From Acetobacteraceae bacterium (GTDB taxonomy: Bacteria; Pseudomonadota; Alphaproteobacteria; Acetobacterales; Acetobacteraceae), in assembly GCA_031291725.1 (NCBI GenBank), contig JARLIM010000012.1, positions 1-57,590 on the forward strand: a stretch of DNA of 57,590 nucleotides, given 5' to 3'. The position numbers were made by a program, and so were the translations under genes. Shown here piece after piece: positions 33,431 through 41,159 of the stretch. The notes beneath the pieces are model-generated. The model saw nothing but the letters and a program-made list of their open reading frames with translations, was not told where the DNA came from and did not search any database. How positions within the stretch are numbered: position 1 is the first letter of the stretch; each line of letters starts with the position of its first letter.

Positions 33431-33446
33431 ATAAGGATATCTTTAT
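33431..33446. promoter_or_regulatory. palindromic operator between divergent genes
   Basis: The 16-base sequence ATAAGGATATCTTTAT is a palindrome with seven of eight positions matching in each half around GATATC. It lies in the 30-45-base gap between the starts of the ArsR-type regulator and the CxCC protein. ArsR-family proteins bind such AT-rich dyads close to their own start, so it probably controls both directions, and perhaps metH through read-through. Confidence 0.65.
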
Positions 33447-33451
33447 ACGAT

Positions 33452-34381
33452 ATGGGGCGCATGGACGATCTCCTCAATGGTCTGCGCGCCTGTGCCGAAC
33501 CCACCCGCTTGCGCATCCTGGCGCTGGTGGCGCGCGGCATGTTCTGCGTGATGGAGTTTACCGAAATTCTCGGCCAGTCCCAGCCGCGTCTGTCCCGCCA
33601 TCTGCGCCTGCTCGGTGAGGCCGGGCTGTTGGAGCGCACGCGGGAAGGCGCCAATGTCTGGTTCTCTTTGCCGGACACCCATACGCTGCCCGGCTCGCTC
33701 GCCCGCGCCATTCTGGCCCGTCTGCCGGAGGATGATCCGGTGCTCGCCGCCGATCGCCGTCAGGCTGCCCGTGTGCTGGCCGAGCGTGCCCGTGTGGCCA
33801 CCGAAACCTTTCAGAAGCGTGGCGCGGATTGGGATGAAATGCGCGCGCTGGAGCTGCCTGCCGAGAAGGTGGAAGCCGCCCTGCTCAATCTTCTGCCGGA
33901 CATGATGGGCCGTCTGCTCGATATCGGCACCGGCACCGGGCGGATGTTGGAACTGCTCGCCCCGCGCATTTCCGCCGGCATTGGCGTGGATGCCAGCCGT
34001 TCGATGCTCGCCCTGGCACGCGCGCGTCTGTCGCGCCCCGGTCTGGATCACTGCCTCGTCCGTCTGGCCGACATGTATCGCTTGCCCCTGCCGGATGCGG
34101 GGTTCGATCATGTGGTGCTGCAAATGGTGCTGCATTACGCCGAAGACCCCGAAGCGGCGTTGCGCGAAGCGGTGCGCGCTTTGAAACCCGGCGGCACGCT
34201 GGTGATCATCGATCTGGCCGCCCACACCAATACGGATGCGATGACGCGCCTTGCCCATCGTTGGCCTGGATTTGCCGATGCCGATATCGCCCGGATGTTG
34301 GGGGCCTGTGTCTCCACCCCGCACGCGGTGAGCGTGACCGGGCCGCTGGATGTGCGGCTCTGGTCCGCAACCCGCCTTTGA
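33452..34381 (+). CDS. ArsR-family regulator fused to SAM-dependent methyltransferase domain
   Basis: The 309-residue protein has an N-terminal winged helix of the ArsR type (RACAEPTRLRILALV; GQSQPRLSRHLRLLGEAGLLE as the recognition helix). A class I methyltransferase domain follows (RLLDIGTGTGRMLELLA; GVDASRSMLALAR; DHVVLQMVLHYAEDP). It stands 36 bases upstream of metH. Fusions of this kind beside methionine-cycle genes suggest that the domain senses SAM or S-adenosylhomocysteine rather than methylating a substrate. The sequence does not prove this. ATG 33461 is an alternative start; neither has a strong ribosome-binding site. Confidence 0.88.
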   Translation: MGRMDDLLNGLRACAEPTRLRILALVARGMFCVMEFTEILGQSQPRLSRHLRLLGEAGLLERTREGANVWFSLPDTHTLPGSLARAILARLPEDDPVLAADRRQAARVLAERARVATETFQKRGADWDEMRALELPAEKVEAALLNLLPDMMGRLLDIGTGTGRMLELLAPRISAGIGVDASRSMLALARARLSRPGLDHCLVRLADMYRLPLPDAGFDHVVLQMVLHYAEDPEAALREAVRALKPGGTLVIIDLAAHTNTDAMTRLAHRWPGFADADIARMLGACVSTPHAVSVTGPLDVRLWSATRL

Positions 34382-34417
34382 ACCTGCCCGCTTTTAAGCC
34401 TGCACGAAAGAGCCCGA

Positions 34418-37400
34418 ATGACCCGCCCGTTGCTGATCGATGCGCTGCGAAACCATGTCCTGTTGTGTGACGGTGGCATGGGCAGCCGCGTGCAGGCGCT
34501 GACGCTGGATATCACCCGCGATTATTGGGGGCAGGAGAACTGCACCGAAATCCTCAACCTCTCCCGCCCCGATCTGGTGCGCGACATCCATCGCGGCTAT
34601 TTCGCCGCCGGTGCCGACATGGTGGAGACCAACACATTCGGTGGCTCCAGCATCACGCTGGCCGAGTTCGATCTGGGCGAGCGCGCCTTCGAGATCAACC
34701 AGAAGGCCGCCCACCTCGCGCGCGAGGCCGCCGAGAGCTTTGCCGATGATCGGGCTCGCTATGTGGTGGGCTCGGTCGGGCCGGGCACCAAGCTGCCGAG
34801 CCTGGGCAACATCACGTATGACGCCCTCGAAGCCGGCCTTGCCGTGCAGGCGCGCGGGCTGATTGCCGGTGGTGTGGACGCCATTCTGATCGAGACCTGT
34901 CAGGACACGCTGCAGATCAAAGCTGCCGTCAACGCCGCCAAGCTGGCGCGCAAAGAGGCGGGCACGTCCACGCCGATCTTCGTGCAGGTGACGGTTGAGA
35001 CCACCGGCACGCTGCTGGTCGGGCCGGATATCGCCGCCGCCGCAACCGTCATCAATGCGCTCGACGTGGAGCTGATGGGCTTGAACTGCGCCACCGGGCC
35101 GCAGGAGATGGCCGAGCATGTGCGCTGGCTTGCCAATAACTGGCCGGGTCTGATCTCGGTGCAGCCGAATGCGGGTCTGCCGGAATTGGTGGATGGCCGC
35201 ACGCATTATCCGCTGGGTGCCGCAGAGATGGCAAGCTGGGTGGAACGGTTTGTCGCCGAGGATGGCGTGAACCTGATCGGCGGCTGTTGCGGCACCAATA
35301 TCGAGCATATCGCGGCCCTCGATGAGATGCTGCGCCGCAGGGGCGGGTTCCGTCCGAAGCCAGTCGAGCGCCGCGTGGTGTGGATGCCCTCCGTCGCCTC
35401 GCTCTACAATCAGGTGCCGCTGCGCCAGGAGAACGCGTATTTCTCCATCGGCGAACGCTGCAACGCCAATGGCTCGAAGAAATGGCGGGAGTTGCAGGAA
35501 AAGGGCGATTGGGATGGCTGCGTGGCGATGGGCCGCGAGCAGATCGGCGAAGGCTCCAACAGCCTGGACGTCTGCACCGCCTTCGTCGGCCGCGATGAGA
35601 TGCGCGAGATGTCGGAAGTCATCACCCGCTTCACCTCCTCGGTGAACTCGCCGCTGGTGATCGACTCAACCGAGACGCCGGTGATCGAGGCGGCGTTGAA
35701 GCTGCATGGCGGCAAGCCGATCATCAACTCGATCAATTTCGAGGATGGCGAGAAGGCGGCCGAAGATCGGCTGATCCTGGCGAAGAAATTCGGGGCTGCG
35801 GTGATCGCCCTCACCATCGATGAAGTCGGCATGGCCAAGACCGCCGAGGACAAGCTGCGCATCGCCGCCCGTCTGGTGGATTTCGCCTGCACCCAGCACG
35901 GCCTCGCGCAATCCGATCTGATGATCGACCCGCTCACCTTCACCATCGCCACCGGCAATGAGGATGACCGCAAGCTGGGGCAATGGACGCTGGAGGGCAT
36001 CAAGATGATCCGGGACGCCTTCCCGGACATTCAGATCATTCTCGGCCTGTCCAATATCAGCTTCGGCCTGAACCCGGCCGCGCGTGCGGTGCTGAACTCG
36101 GTCTTCCTCGATCACGCAGTGCGTGCCGGCATGAGCGGCGCGATCGTGCATGTGTCGAAAATCCGTCCGCTGCATCTGATCGCGGCCGAGGAAGTGAAGG
36201 TGTGCGAGGATCTGATCTTCGACCGCCGCACGGAGGATTACGATCCGCTGCAAAAGCTGTTGGAAATCTTCGCCGACCGCAAATTGGCCGATGCGGTCAA
36301 AAAGACCCGCGCCGAGACCGTTGAAGGCCGCCTGCGCGACCGCATCGTCGATGGTGACCGCAAGGGGCTGACCGATGAGCTGGACGAGGCATTGCTGGTC
36401 CATAAGCCGCTCGACATCATCAACACCATCCTGCTCGACGGCATGAAGATCGTCGGGGAATTGTTCGGCGCGGGCAAGATGCAGCTGCCCTTCGTGCTGC
36501 AATCCGCCGAGACGATGAAGGCGGCGGTGGCGTATCTTGAGCCGAAGATGGAGCGCATCGCAGGGCAGGAGAAGGGCACCATCGTGCTCGCCACCGTGAA
36601 GGGGGACGTGCACGATATCGGCAAGAACCTCGTCGATATCATCCTGACCAATAACGGCTATCGCGTCGTCAATCTCGGCATCAAGGTGCCGCTGGCCGAC
36701 ATGATCGCCGCCGTGAAAACCCACAACGCCCACGCCATCGGCATGAGCGGCCTGCTGGTGAAATCCACTGTGGTGATGCGCGAGAATCTGGAAGAGATGT
36801 CGCGCCAGGGCATCGATGTGCCGGTGCTGCTCGGCGGTGCCGCGCTGACGCGCAACTATGTGGAAGAGGATTGCACGCAATCCTATGCCTGTGGCCGCGT
36901 GGCCTATGCGCGCGATGCGTTCGATGGGCTGCATCTGATGGACCGCGTGACCGTCAGCGGCTTTGACGATTACCTCGCCGCCATTCAGGCCAAGCGCTCC
37001 ACCACGACGCGCGGCGTGCAGCGGCGGTTGGGTGTGGCGTCGGACGGAGCGTTCAAGCCCGTCGATATCAACGCCGCCCGCCTGCGCCGCCATCGCCTGA
37101 CCGAGGAACAGCCGATCATCGAGCCGCCCTTCTGGGGCGCGCGCGTGGTGGAGGCCGATCCCCGTGCGCTGGTGCCGTTCATCAATGAGCGCAGCCTGTA
37201 TCAATTCCAGTGGGGCTTCCGCAAACAGGGCCGCAGCCTGGAGGAATTCCTCGGCTGGGCGCGGCAGGAACTCCGCCCGGTGATGCGTCGGATGCTCGGC
37301 ATCTGCGAGGAGCAGGACATCCTCAAGCCGCAGGCGGTCTATGGCTATTGGAAGGCGGCAGGCCAGGGCAATGATCTGATCATCTTCGAACAGGACGGCA

Positions 37401-37903
37401 AAACGGAGGTTGCCCGCTTCGCCCTGCCGCGTCAGCCGCGCGAGGATGGCGAATGCATCGCCGATTTCTTCCGCGACGTGGACGACGCCCAGCGTGACGT
37501 GATCGGCATGCAGGTTGTCACCGTCGGCCAGAAAGCCAGCGACACCGCGCGGGTGTGGTTCGAGGAAAACCGCTATCAGGATTATCTCTATCTGCACGGG
37601 CTGTCGGTGGAGATGGCCGAGGCGATGGCGGAGATGACGCATAAGCGCATCCGCGCCGAACTCGGTTTCGCCGCCCAGGATGATCGCGACATGGAAAAGA
37701 TGCTTGCCCAGGGCTATCGCGGCAGCCGCTATTCGTTCGGCTATCCGTCCTGCCCGAAGCTGGAGGATCAGGAGTTGTTGCTCAATCTGCTCGATGCCAA
37801 GCGGATCGGCGTGGATCTGTCCGATGAGTTCCAGTTGCACCCCGAGCAATCGACCAGCGCGATCGTCGTGCTGAACCCGCATGCGAAGTATTTCACCGTG
37901 TGA
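34418..37903 (+). CDS. metH: cobalamin-dependent methionine synthase
   Basis: The 1161-residue enzyme is full length. The homocysteine domain has its zinc Cys in LNCATG and GGCCGTN (about residue 290). The methyltetrahydrofolate (pterin) domain carries the SIGERCNANGSKKW start, and the cobalamin cap and binding domain has GDVHDIGKNL (about 730), whose His ligates cobalt. The C-terminal SAM-binding reactivation domain ends near QSTSA. It moves a methyl group from methyl-THF to homocysteine via methylcobalamin. The ArsR-methyltransferase regulator precedes it and its stop overlaps the next start as TGATG. Confidence 0.97.
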   Translation: MTRPLLIDALRNHVLLCDGGMGSRVQALTLDITRDYWGQENCTEILNLSRPDLVRDIHRGYFAAGADMVETNTFGGSSITLAEFDLGERAFEINQKAAHLAREAAESFADDRARYVVGSVGPGTKLPSLGNITYDALEAGLAVQARGLIAGGVDAILIETCQDTLQIKAAVNAAKLARKEAGTSTPIFVQVTVETTGTLLVGPDIAAAATVINALDVELMGLNCATGPQEMAEHVRWLANNWPGLISVQPNAGLPELVDGRTHYPLGAAEMASWVERFVAEDGVNLIGGCCGTNIEHIAALDEMLRRRGGFRPKPVERRVVWMPSVASLYNQVPLRQENAYFSIGERCNANGSKKWRELQEKGDWDGCVAMGREQIGEGSNSLDVCTAFVGRDEMREMSEVITRFTSSVNSPLVIDSTETPVIEAALKLHGGKPIINSINFEDGEKAAEDRLILAKKFGAAVIALTIDEVGMAKTAEDKLRIAARLVDFACTQHGLAQSDLMIDPLTFTIATGNEDDRKLGQWTLEGIKMIRDAFPDIQIILGLSNISFGLNPAARAVLNSVFLDHAVRAGMSGAIVHVSKIRPLHLIAAEEVKVCEDLIFDRRTEDYDPLQKLLEIFADRKLADAVKKTRAETVEGRLRDRIVDGDRKGLTDELDEALLVHKPLDIINTILLDGMKIVGELFGAGKMQLPFVLQSAETMKAAVAYLEPKMERIAGQEKGTIVLATVKGDVHDIGKNLVDIILTNNGYRVVNLGIKVPLADMIAAVKTHNAHAIGMSGLLVKSTVVMRENLEEMSRQGIDVPVLLGGAALTRNYVEEDCTQSYACGRVAYARDAFDGLHLMDRVTVSGFDDYLAAIQAKRSTTTRGVQRRLGVASDGAFKPVDINAARLRRHRLTEEQPIIEPPFWGARVVEADPRALVPFINERSLYQFQWGFRKQGRSLEEFLGWARQELRPVMRRMLGICEEQDILKPQAVYGYWKAAGQGNDLIIFEQDGKTEVARFALPRQPREDGECIADFFRDVDDAQRDVIGMQVVTVGQKASDTARVWFEENRYQDYLYLHGLSVEMAEAMAEMTHKRIRAELGFAAQDDRDMEKMLAQGYRGSRYSFGYPSCPKLEDQELLLNLLDAKRIGVDLSDEFQLHPEQSTSAIVVLNPHAKYFTV

Positions 37904-38871
37904 TGCGCATCTGCTCCATCCGGCTGTATCGCCATCTTCTGGTCCTGCTGCTCTGCGCGGTGCTGTCCGCCTGTGCGGCTACCGGCGAGGACGTGTTCGC
38001 GCTGCCCGAATGCGGGCCGGGGCGGAGCATCACTTTGCCGTTCCTCATGGCCGGCCCGATGCCGATCCTGCGCGTGCGGGTGCAGGATGTGCCGGTGCGC
38101 TTTCTGCTCGACACCGGCGCCGCCCGCTCGGCCATCGAACGGCGGATGGCGCTGGCGTTGGGTGTGATGCATGACGCCACGCGGGAGAATATCCGCGACA
38201 TCACTGGCGAACATCCAGCTGATTTTGTTGTGCTGCCCAAGCTCGATATTGGTGAAGTGCATCTCACCGACCGCCGCGTTCTGGTCTCTGACGGTTTGCC
38301 GTTCGACGGGGTGATCGGGCTGGATATCCTGTCGCGCTACGCGCTTGAACTTGATGAAGCGCATGGCATCGCCATGCTGCACACCGGGCGGATGTGCGAG
38401 GGCCAACGCCCGTTCCCCGATGCGGGAATGATCGACATGCCGGCGATTCAGGGCATCGGCGATGGTCGCGATGCCCGCCGCCGTGTGGAGCCCTTCCTGT
38501 TGGTGGCCGCGCGACTGGATGGCGTTTTGGGATTGGCAATGTTCGATTCAGGCGCAATTGGCGGCTCGGTGGTTTCGCCGGGCTATGCCGAAAAAGTCGG
38601 GGTGTCTGCGGCGCAACTGGCGCAGGATCAGCCGGTATATCCGCGCGGCTTTGGCGGCAAGATTGCGCTGCATCTGCATCGCTTCGGCGAACTCGAATTG
38701 AATGGCGAGGTGTTTCGCCGCCCGATCTTGATGGTCAGCACCGACTCTGGGGCGCGATTCCAGCTGGTGATCGGCGCGGATTATTTCCGAACCCATCGAC
38801 TTTGGTTCGATTTTGCGTCCAAACGTGTCTTTTCGGTGCCGCTGCTGACACAAAATGCACCTGGAAGCTGA
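37903..38871 (+). CDS. retropepsin-like aspartic protease, lipoprotein, two active-site motifs
   Basis: This 322-residue protein starts with a lipoprotein signal (LLCAVLSAC, lipid Cys at about 24). It has two aspartyl-protease motifs, LLDTGAARSAIE at about 70 and MFDSGAIGG at about 215. Each is followed by a family-like hydrophobic Gly turn (GVIGLDIL; VIGADYF). This is the layout of a single chain carrying both halves of a retropepsin-like pair. It should face the periplasm on a lipid anchor. The start overlaps the metH stop. The substrate and the link to methionine or cobalamin biology are unknown. Confidence 0.8.
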   Translation: MRICSIRLYRHLLVLLLCAVLSACAATGEDVFALPECGPGRSITLPFLMAGPMPILRVRVQDVPVRFLLDTGAARSAIERRMALALGVMHDATRENIRDITGEHPADFVVLPKLDIGEVHLTDRRVLVSDGLPFDGVIGLDILSRYALELDEAHGIAMLHTGRMCEGQRPFPDAGMIDMPAIQGIGDGRDARRRVEPFLLVAARLDGVLGLAMFDSGAIGGSVVSPGYAEKVGVSAAQLAQDQPVYPRGFGGKIALHLHRFGELELNGEVFRRPILMVSTDSGARFQLVIGADYFRTHRLWFDFASKRVFSVPLLTQNAPGS

Positions 38872-38933
38872 CGTTGCCCGCGCGGCTTGCTACACAGCGG
38901 CGCACTTCCACTTATGAGGCTTTTTTGTCCCAA

Positions 38934-39812
38934 ATGCGCGCATTGGCCACCGGAAGCATTCTGGTCGGTCTCGTCGTTCTCGCCCTCAAGACTGCGGCAT
39001 GGTGGGTGACGGGCAGCGTTGGCCTGATGTCGGACGCGGCCGAGACGGTGGTCAACGTCACCGCCTCGGTGATCACCTTGCTGGCTGTGCGGTTTGCGGA
39101 TCGTCCGGCGGACGAAAATCACCCCTACGGCCATGTGAAAGCCGAGTTCTTCGCCGCCATCATCGAGGGCGTGATGATCGTGGTGGCCGCCGCCGTGATC
39201 GCCATGCAGGCCTATGAAAGTTATCGACATCCGCTGCCCTTGGGCGATTTGCGGGTGGGTCTGTCGATGAATGCCGTCTCGACGGCGTTGAATTTCGGCT
39301 GGGCCACATTGCTGCTGCGCAAAGGACGGAAATTTCACTCGGCCTCGCTGCAGGCCGACGGGCATCATCTGATGGCGGACGTGGTGACGTCGGTGGCGGT
39401 GTTCTGCGGCGTGGGGCTGGTGTTTGCCACTGGCCAGGAATGGCTCGACCCGGCATCGGCGTTGGTGGCGGCGGCGATTGTCTTGCATTCCGGCGTCAAG
39501 GTGATCGGCCGTTCCGTCGGCGGGCTGATGGATGCGGCCCCGTCGCCGGAGATTGTCGAGCGGATTCGCGCCATCGTCTCCGCACAGGCCGAGGGGGCGA
39601 TTGAGGCGCATGATCTGCGCACCCGCCACGCCGGGCGGCTGGTGTTTTTGGAGTTCCATCTGGTGGTGCCCGCCGCGATGACGGTGGAAGATGCGCATGT
39701 CATCTGCGACCGGATCGAGGCGGCATTGAAGGCGGAATTGCATGGGATGATGATCACCATTCATGTTGAACCCGAGGGCAAGGCGAAGCATCAGGGTGTC
39801 ATTGTCCTCTGA
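38934..39812 (+). CDS. cation diffusion facilitator (CDF) metal transporter
   Basis: The 292-residue protein has the CDF fold. Six helices can be read, starting with GSILVGLVVLALKTAAWWVTG. The first metal motif lies at SDAAETVVN, the HPYGHVKAEFF block follows, and ADGHHLMADV gives the second metal pair. The cytoplasmic domain ends in VHVEP. It exports a divalent cation (Zn, Fe or Mn). From ATG 38934 it looks a little short; TTG 38874, three bases after the preceding stop, would add 20 residues and couple it to the protease gene. Confidence 0.85.
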   Translation: MRALATGSILVGLVVLALKTAAWWVTGSVGLMSDAAETVVNVTASVITLLAVRFADRPADENHPYGHVKAEFFAAIIEGVMIVVAAAVIAMQAYESYRHPLPLGDLRVGLSMNAVSTALNFGWATLLLRKGRKFHSASLQADGHHLMADVVTSVAVFCGVGLVFATGQEWLDPASALVAAAIVLHSGVKVIGRSVGGLMDAAPSPEIVERIRAIVSAQAEGAIEAHDLRTRHAGRLVFLEFHLVVPAAMTVEDAHVICDRIEAALKAELHGMMITIHVEPEGKAKHQGVIVL

Positions 39813-40515
39813 ACGTCTGCCTTTCGTGCCCGGACGATCATCGCGCCTGATCTGGGCGCTGCTGATCGCGCTCGCGCTGCATCTCGCGCCGCTCACGCTG
39901 CTGGTGTGGCAGCCGTGGCGCGCGGTGCCGTTGGAGGAGGTGGAGATTCCCGCCAAGATCGAGTTGGCGGTGGGCGATGGGGCGCGGGTCGAGGGGGAAC
40001 CGCAAGCCGCCCGTGAGGCATCGCCGCAACCCGCACAGCAGCCCACACCCCCTGCGCAGAAACAGCAGCCGGTGTCGCCTGATGGGGTGCAGGCATCGCC
40101 ACCGCCGTCACCACCTGCCCATCCACCGGCCGCCGCATTGCCGCCGCATCCGGTACAGGAGGCAACGGAAATTCGGCTTAATCCCGGCGCGGGCACAGCG
40201 CCGCCGCCCGCCGTGGTGGATAATCCGCTGGAGACCATTGGAGCCAATGCCGAGCCGGACAATGTGGCCCCCAGCTTTCCGGTCGAATCGGCGCGGCGTC
40301 ATGAAAGCGGCACTGTGGTGCTGCTGGTGAATATCGACGAAACCGGCCATGTCTCCGGGCTGAGCATTGCGCACTCATCGGGCTACCCTCGGTTGGATGC
40401 CTCGGCGGTGGCTGCGGTTCAGCATTGGCATTTCCGTCCGGCCCTGCATGATGGCCACCCGGTTGCCTCAGGCATCCGTCAGGCCATCGAGTTCATGGAT
40501 GAAAGACAGCCATAA
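39763..40515 (+). CDS. TonB-family energy transducer
   Basis: The 250-residue protein has a single N-terminal membrane anchor (LIWALLIALALHLAPLTLLVW) and a long Pro/Gln-rich periplasmic spacer (about residues 75-145). The TonB C-terminal domain follows (VVLLVNIDETGHVSG; HSSGYPRLDASAVAAVQHWHFRP). It links inner-membrane energy to outer-membrane receptors. No exbB/exbD or receptor gene is in the window. With cobalamin genes on both sides, vitamin B12 uptake is an attractive client. GTG 39796 is an alternative start with less overlap of the CDF gene. Confidence 0.85.
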   Translation: MLNPRARRSIRVSLSSERLPFVPGRSSRLIWALLIALALHLAPLTLLVWQPWRAVPLEEVEIPAKIELAVGDGARVEGEPQAAREASPQPAQQPTPPAQKQQPVSPDGVQASPPPSPPAHPPAAALPPHPVQEATEIRLNPGAGTAPPPAVVDNPLETIGANAEPDNVAPSFPVESARRHESGTVVLLVNIDETGHVSGLSIAHSSGYPRLDASAVAAVQHWHFRPALHDGHPVASGIRQAIEFMDERQP

Positions 40516-41063
40516 TGGTGCGCATCGACAGAGTGACCACCCGTGGCGGCGACAAAGGCGAGACCTCGCTGGGTGATGGCACGCGGTTGGCCAAGGATGC
40601 ATCGCGCGTGGAAGCCATCGGCGCGGTCGATGAGGCCAATGCCACCATCGGTCTGATGCGTCTGCACTGCACCGGGACGGCCGATGCGATGCTGGCCCGC
40701 ATTCAGAATGATCTGTTCGATCTCGGAGCCGATCTCTGCGTGCCGGGCGAGGGAGGGGCGCGGCTGCGGCTGCCGGAGAGTGTTGCGCTGAGACTGGAGG
40801 CAGAGATCGCCGAGATGAACGCCGGCCTGCCGCCATTATCCAGCTTCATCCTTCCTGGTGGTTCACCCGCCGCCGCTCATGCCCATCTCGCCCGCACCCA
40901 GGTTCGCCGCGCTGAACGCCGGGTGGTGACATTGGCGCGCGAGGAGACGCTGAATTCCAATGTGGTACGCTATCTCAACCGCCTGTCCGATCATCTGTTT
41001 GTGCTTGGGCGCGTGCTGAACGAGAATGGGGCACGGGACGTTTTATGGAGTCCCGGCGGCTGA
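40515..41063 (+). CDS. PduO-type ATP:cob(I)alamin adenosyltransferase
   Basis: This 182-residue trimeric-type adenosyltransferase has the N-terminal ATP-binding signature TTRGGDKGETSLGDG. Helical-bundle motifs follow: VEAIGAVDEANATIG, FILPGGSPAAAHAHLARTQVRRAERR and NRLSDHLFVLGRVLN. It attaches the adenosyl group to Co(I) cobalamin to make coenzyme B12. The start overlaps the TonB stop as TAATG. With metH, TonB and this gene together, the block handles cobalamin use, uptake and activation. Confidence 0.95.
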   Translation: MVRIDRVTTRGGDKGETSLGDGTRLAKDASRVEAIGAVDEANATIGLMRLHCTGTADAMLARIQNDLFDLGADLCVPGEGGARLRLPESVALRLEAEIAEMNAGLPPLSSFILPGGSPAAAHAHLARTQVRRAERRVVTLAREETLNSNVVRYLNRLSDHLFVLGRVLNENGARDVLWSPGG

Positions 41064-41134
41064 ACCGCGCAATCTAACGGCTTGCTCTTGCCCGGTTCTG
41101 TGTCGGAGAGCACAATATCAAACGATAAAAACAA

Positions 41135-41146
41135 GCAGCGCGCTGC
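41135..41146. promoter_or_regulatory. perfect 12-bp palindrome upstream of the catabolic operon
   Basis: GCAGCGCGCTGC is its own reverse complement and lies directly before the GGGGGAT ribosome-binding site of the MFS gene. It could be an operator for the long operon, which has no regulator gene of its own in the window. GC palindromes of 12 bases also arise by chance in this genome. Confidence 0.3.
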
Positions 41147-41159
41147 ATTCGGGGGATAC

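Noticed and set aside
34382..34417. SAM riboswitch upstream of metH
   Set aside because: The gap is only 36 bases, too short for any SAM riboswitch class I know, and shows no matching structure. A protein regulator is present instead.
35666..37882. 738-codon open frame antisense to metH
   Set aside because: MetH is unmistakable on the plus strand over the same bases. The antisense translation shows no domain and follows the third-position GC bias.
38781..40262. 493-codon minus frame with Gly/Cys-rich start
   Set aside because: It is antisense to the CDF and TonB genes, and the apparent Gly/Cys-rich region is the reverse of the TonB proline-rich spacer.
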